From Acanthamoeba castellanii str. Neff (lineage: Eukaryota; Discosea; Longamoebia; Acanthamoebidae), in contig NW_004457702.1 of assembly GCF_000313135.1 (NCBI RefSeq), positions 1-64,000 of the forward strand: DNA of 64,000 nucleotides. Reading direction: 5' to 3'. Below the pieces are notes generated by a model that saw nothing but the letters and a program-made list of their open reading frames with translations, was not told the origin of the DNA and searched no databases. Of the stretch, positions 59,652 through 64,000 are shown in pieces. A program made the position numbers and the translations under genes. The stretch's first letter is position 1, and each line of letters opens with the position of its first letter.

Positions 59652-60815
59652 TCACCACTCGAAGGTGGTGGGCGGCTCTTCGGCGACGCGGCGCAGGTTC
59701 TCGGAGGCGGTGCGGAGGGCGTGCTCGACGATGCGGTACGTGTTGCGGTCGATCTGGAACGACCGCTCGGACTCGTCCTTGTAGTTGACCACGGCGTAGA
59801 CGCGGTTCTCAGGGATGCCCAGCAGGTCCGTCACCTTCTGCTTGAGGGCGCGCACCTCGGGGTAGTCGCCCAGCGGGTTGGAGCGGAAGGCCGGCACGAT
59901 CTCGTCGACCTTGCTGATGAGCACGAGCGGGTTGCGCGCGGCCTTGTCCTGCAGCCGGGCGTAGTTGGCCTTGATGAGCTCGCACTCGTCGTTCTTGTCG
60001 AGCGCGCTGTGGGTGATCATGAAGAGGATGACGTGCACGGCGCGCTCGGGCCTGGTGCTGGCGTTGTCCCGGATGGCCTTGGCGTGCTGGTCGTAGATCA
60101 TGTCCATGCCCCAGTTGCGCGGGAAGACGCCATCGACCACGTTCTCCAGGTCGTCGTTGAGGTAGGTGGTGAGGGTGAGGCCCCAGGTGTCCACCAGTGC
60201 GAAGTTTTCGCCGTCGATGGTGTAGGTGGCCAGCTGCCGAGTGTTGTGCCGGGCGCACCCGCCCACGCCGGCCGTTTCGACTACGCTCATGCCGGACGAT
60301 GCCAGGGTGAGCACCGCGTTGACGAACGCGCTCTTGCCCGCCCCCGCGAGGCCGAACAGGCAGACCTTGTACTTGGCCACCGCACCAGTGGGCGGAACGA
60401 AGGCCTTGAGCTTGCCCATGTAGCGCTCTGAATAGAACCCGGTGAACTTTCTTCAGTTGGTATAGAGTGGGCGTTTAGGGAAGCGTTGGGAGGGGGAGGG
60501 GGCATGGAGGACGCACCCATTCTGTCTGTCGTCTGCCTGGTGACATCATTGTACTTCCAGGTGACGCAGCCCGTCATGTCTTCGATACTCTTGTGGGAGT
60601 CGATGTGGGCGGTGATGGTGACCTTTACGGTTCCCCAGGGCGCGATGGCAGGCACGACGCAGCTCGAGGCGCTATTGTAGCTGTCGCACAAGATGTGGAG
60701 TCGCGAGCCGGGAAGCTGGGCGTCGGAGTTGTTCCTTATTTCGACGTTCCAGGTCTGGCCCTGACCAATAGCCACTCTCTTGGAGGGAAGGTACGGCGTA
60801 ATGACGACAGACATA
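59652..60815 (-). CDS. IFI44-like GTPase with an N-terminal Ig-like domain
   Basis: Two exons. The first (ATG at 60815, MSVVITPYLPSKRVAIGQGQ) encodes about 95 residues with 'TWNVEIRNNSDAQLPGSRLH' and 'VVPAIAPWGTVKVTITAHID', a beta-sandwich pattern like the FW/NBR1-type or CARDB Ig-like domains. The second is a compact G domain: P-loop 'YKVCLFGLAGAGKSAFVNAV', G3 'ALVDTWGLTL' (DTWG) and G4 'NPLVLISKVDEIVP' (SKVD for NKxD). The spacing and 'GYAGAGKS..NS' style recall the IFI44/IFI44L family of interferon-inducible GTPase-like proteins, also present in protists. Function unknown. The stop is at 59652, convergent with the FAR fusion. An earlier non-coding exon is possible, because CTACAG precedes the ATG. 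Confidence 0.75.
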
Positions 60816-61049
60816 TCTGTAGCAAGGCAGCAAACCGTAGAAGGGAGAAGTTGTTGTGTGCGGGAGGTGCGATACAATAACAGACTGAGGCCCCTGCCAG
60901 ATTTATGGCCCGACTGACTTCAACCGAAAAGCGTCAAATGGCCAGACAATGCTGACAATTTTGGTTTCGGCCGAACAAGGATGTGCCTTCATAATGTTCC
61001 AGCCCAGGGGCTTTGTTTCTTTTATCGACTTTCACCAACTTACTTCACC
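60816..61049. promoter_or_regulatory. divergent intergenic region
   Basis: 234 bp between head-to-head start codons of the IFI44-like gene and the coiled-coil protein gene. No clear element. Confidence 0.35.
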
Positions 61050-61923
61050 ATGAGCAAACACGGCTTTGGACACACCTACAACCACCACCTGCAAGCACTG
61101 TACCCCTCCTCCTCAAGCCATAGCGGAGTGGAGGAGCAGCAACTCCGCCCACCTCGTCGCTGCTGCGGGGGCTGCAAGGCGCTGAAGAAAGAGCACAAGC
61201 GGCTGAAGCAAAGCCTGGAAGAACTAAGAGCGCAGGTGCACCGTCAAACCGAGATCACCCAGGGGCTGGTGGCGCACCTTGACGAGAGAGCCCAGAACCA
61301 TTCTTCCCCAGTCGCACCTGATGAAGAGGAGGGGCAACCGCTCCCTCTGTACATCAACGAGTCCACGCTCGACACCTGCATAGATCAAGCTTTGCGCCAC
61401 CTGTTCTCAACCTTCCAAGTGCGCTGCACGATCAACCAGTTCACAGCCCTCCCTCCCGGTCACGAAGCGCATCAGTCGCTCCCCCCATCTGCCGACCCAC
61501 TGTTCTACGTCGTCTTCCTCACCAGCGACCGCTTCGAGGAGCAGGTCAACCAAGCCAAGTTCGAACAGTTGCGCCAGGCGCATCCAAGTACCACTGCGCC
61601 CTTCCCCGTTCGTCGTTATTGTATAGTGCCAACTCACTTTGTCAACAACAGAAGCGGTGATATTGGCGATGAGGAAGGGCAATAACCCGCTATGCTTCAA
61701 GCAAGCCACGACCACCCTCTACAGCCCGGAGGACACCAGGTTACTCACGTTCTACTTCGGGCTGGAAAACCGCATAGAGGACTGCGACTTTAACAGGCGC
61801 TCGGCCGAAGCTCTGCGGGGTCTGCTGCCGGCCTGGGCGCTCCCGCCCCCGCCCAAGAAGAGGCTAGAGCTTCACCTCCCTCCCTGGCTCTCTTCGCTCA
61901 TTCCGGGAGTCAAACACAACTAG
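61050..61923 (+). CDS. uncharacterised protein with a short coiled coil
   Basis: Start at 61050 (MSKHGFGHTYNHHLQALYPS). A CCxxC cluster ('PRRCCGGCKALKKEHKRLKQ') runs into a coiled coil ('SLEELRAQVHRQTEITQGLV'). An alpha/beta-looking domain follows: 'LDTCIDQALRHLFSTFQVRC', 'FYVVFLTSDRFEEQVNQAKF'. An intron from about 61588 to 61650 (donor GTACCAC, acceptor CAACAG) joins 'QAHPK' to 'AVILAMRKGNNPLCFKQATT', then 'TFYFGLENRIEDCDFNRRSA' and the end '...SLIPGVKHN'. About 270 residues. I recognise no family. The two exons join in frame, supporting a real gene. Confidence 0.65.
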
Positions 61924-62108
61924 ACTTTGTCTCCTTTCGGTGGAAGTTTACTACAACAAGAATGTTGCGCTCGCAAAGAATGTTGTAAAATTTGGTTGGG
62001 ATTTCTATCGAACCTCGCCCAAAAGTGATAACAGGCCAAGGCGCACCCACCGTCCGGTGCCGACCCCACAACAACAACAAGGAGACCAAAGCACTGCGAC
62101 GTACCTAC

Positions 62109-64000
62109 ATGGCGCAACAGAACGAAACGAGGGACGCGGGCGTGGCAGCACTGAGGCTGGGGGTGGTTGGCACAGGGGACCCCTCTGTCACCGACTTCTT
62201 ACCCACCAACAGCCTCGTGGTCCCGCTACTCACCGACCTCTACGAGCTCACCATGGCCTACGCCTACTGGAAGGTGCAAGGCCTGCTCCATTTTCGTGTT
62301 GCACTTTCTTTTCTTTGATCTTTTCTTTGTTTGTTTATGTGCTCACTTCTTCATCGACCAGGCCGGCAAGCATGAAGAGCACGCCGTTTTCGACTTGTTC
62401 TTCCGCAAGAATCCATTCAAGGGGGAAGTCACAATCTTTGCCGGCCTCGAAGAAGTGGTGCGCCAACATTACCCCCCCCCTCAAGCTTCCTTTGCTTTTC
62501 CTGTTGTTTGGGAAGGTGTTTGACTTGTTTTAATTTTGGCGGTGGCCCATCACCAGCTGCGTTACGTCAAGAACCTTAGGTTCACCAAGGGTCAGATAGA
62601 CGAGTTGCGCGCCAAGGTGCGTCCGCCCCACACCCACTCCCATCGCCGTGTCCTGGGGAAAGACGCGACTTTCCTGTGCTTTTCGACCCATCACCGTAAG
62701 CTGTGGCGCCACGTGTTGAGCATGCACCCAAGCAGCGCTGCCCAGTGGGGCATCTGCAGTGAGTTGCATGTGTGTTGTATGCCGCGGTTTTCATTCGGCC
62801 CAGGTCAATGACCTGTAAATGAAACACGACACACAAGCACCACCACACAACATGCCATTTTCCGTCTGTTGTATCTCCTCGCACACCACCATCACCAACA
62901 AAATGCTCGAGCGGTGGTGTGCAAAGCTGACCATCACCACCACCACCGGCTCGTTGCTACCCCGCACTTCTATGCACGCCTTTCTCACCACCATCACCAC
63001 CATCAGGCGCTGCGCCACTGTCGAGAGGACGGCTTCTACGAATGGCTCGCCACCGTGGACTCGTCCAAGCTCAAGGTCGGTTGCCCCATCTCTTTCCTCC
63101 CGTTGTGCCAACGTAGGCATCAACGGCCAAACATGCTGACCACAAGTCTGTGGCGGCGGCGGTCCACCGCCGGTCAGATCTACGCGGTGCCCGAAGGAAC
63201 GTTGATGTTCCCTCGCGTACCGCTGATTCGAGTAGAGGGTCCCCTTGCCGTGGCGCAGCTGCTCGAGACGACGCTCCTCACGCTCGTCAACTACCCCAGG
63301 TCGGTCACACTCATCACCGCCGCTGTGCCCACACGCCCGACAAATTACTCACTCATACACTGTGCTGACCGTCACAACAGCCTGATTTGCACCAACGCCA
63401 TGCGCCATCGCCTCGCTGCTGGCCCGAACAAGGTGCCTTGTTGGCGCCTATTCTATACCCCCCTCTTCTTCTTCTTGCTGCAGTTCACGCGCAACCGATC
63501 GCGCTTCCTAAACTTGCGGTGCATGTGTGATTTTTCGTTTTTCGTCGACGCAGGGGTTGATGGAGTTCGGGTTGCGGCGAGCCCAGGGTCCCGACGGAGG
63601 CGTGTCGGCCTCCAGGTATTCCTATATGGGCGGCTTCGACAGCACCAGCAACGTGCTGACTGGCCTCCTCTGGGACATCGAAACCCAGGTACGCAACAAG
63701 TTGCGTGGTGGCCAACATGTTCTGCAAACGCTCCGCCTCTCCAGATGATTGTGGCTTACTCGAGATCCATTGTACCCAGGGCACGCACGCGCACTCCTTC
63801 GTCGAGAGCTTCTTTGACGACGTGCCCCTCAGCGTCAAGCATCTCAAGAAGAAAGGTACCAGCAACGCTGAGTTATTATTACTGTTACCCCCCCCCAAAT
63901 CTAATCACATCACGCTGTATGAACAGGCGGCGAGGAGGAAGACTTCGAAAAGGCGGCCATGGAGTGCCGCGAGGAGCTCGGCTTCTCCAACACCAGCACG
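62109..64000 (+). CDS. NAPRT: nicotinate phosphoribosyltransferase (5' part)
   Basis: First step of the Preiss-Handler NAD pathway: nicotinate + PRPP + ATP to nicotinate mononucleotide. Start at 62109 ([18 protein letters not shown]). Family segments in order: '[19 protein letters not shown]', '[20 protein letters not shown]', '[20 protein letters not shown]', '[17 protein letters not shown]', '[20 protein letters not shown]' + [10 protein letters not shown], '[15 protein letters not shown]', '[20 protein letters not shown]' (phosphate/nicotinate-binding region), '[20 protein letters not shown]', '[18 protein letters not shown]'. Ten or so exons are visible; the remainder lies beyond 64000. 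Starts 185 bp after the preceding gene on the same strand. Confidence 0.92.

Noticed and set aside
60816..60877. In-frame upstream extension of the IFI44-like protein
   Set aside because: The extension (MYRTSRTQQLLPS...) lacks domain character and is separated by a plausible 3' splice site just before the ATG at 60815.

Overview
The window is nuclear DNA of a unicellular eukaryote, most consistent with the amoebozoan Acanthamoeba. The reasons are very GC-rich, tightly packed genes, many short introns that usually begin GTACG/GTGCG and end CAG, and a gene set of amoebozoan type: BLOC-3 subunit HPS1, a fatty acyl-CoA reductase fused to a DHAP acyltransferase, and an AGFG-type ArfGAP. The assignment is inference from sequence; no database was searched. 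There are three assembly gaps (14156-14312, 28315-28515, 44522-45121).

Layout. Positions 1-1173 (-) hold the 5' part of the splicing factor USP39/Sad1. From 1268 to about 9760 lies a strikingly CpG-poor repeat block carrying a 378-bp MITE-like element and a 4.2-kb Ty1/copia LTR retrotransposon (2975-7179, -) with intact LTRs and target duplication. A Ser/Pro-rich hypothetical gene (9736-10379, -) borders it. Dense housekeeping genes follow: CDP-alcohol phosphotransferase (10533-13448, +), HPS1 (13713-18704, -), proteasome alpha-3/PSMA4 (18965-20239, +), RBBP6/Mpe1-like 3'-processing factor (20409-25984, +), a CaMK-type kinase (26233-28803, -), a secreted type I membrane protein with WxxD-like repeats (29198-32567, -), a large polytopic protein resembling plant NEF1 (32895-38472, +), COX6B (38676-39475, -), V-ATPase subunit A (39793-42196, +) and a mitoferrin-type carrier (42535-44150, -).

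A second repeat block (44151-48209) contains an N gap, a decayed DNA-transposon protein, minisatellites, a solo copia LTR with perfect 5-bp target duplication, and the remnant of a different LTR element. Genes resume with an AGFG-like ArfGAP (48375-51192, +), RNase P/MRP subunit RPP38 (51322-52975, -), the FAR-GNPAT fusion ending in a peroxisomal PTS1 (53107-59511, +), an IFI44-like GTPase (59652-60815, -), an unrecognised coiled-coil protein (61050-61923, +) and nicotinate phosphoribosyltransferase (62109 to the window end, +).

Functional themes: ether-lipid synthesis is represented by the peroxisomal FAR/DHAP acyltransferase and by a CDP-alcohol phosphotransferase of the type that builds ethanolamine/choline phospholipids. 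Membrane traffic is represented by HPS1/BLOC-3, an ArfGAP and V-ATPase. Neighbouring genes are mostly arranged as divergent or convergent pairs with 130-340 bp between them.

The most unusual signal is compositional. The repeat blocks have lost nearly all CpG, with one CpG in about 1.7 kb at 1268-2990. The three copia LTR copies differ from each other, apart from simple-repeat length, only by transitions at CpG. An intron-type minisatellite inside the block reads CATGACA where active genes have CACGACA. Together these point to cytosine methylation and deamination acting on repeats in this genome.
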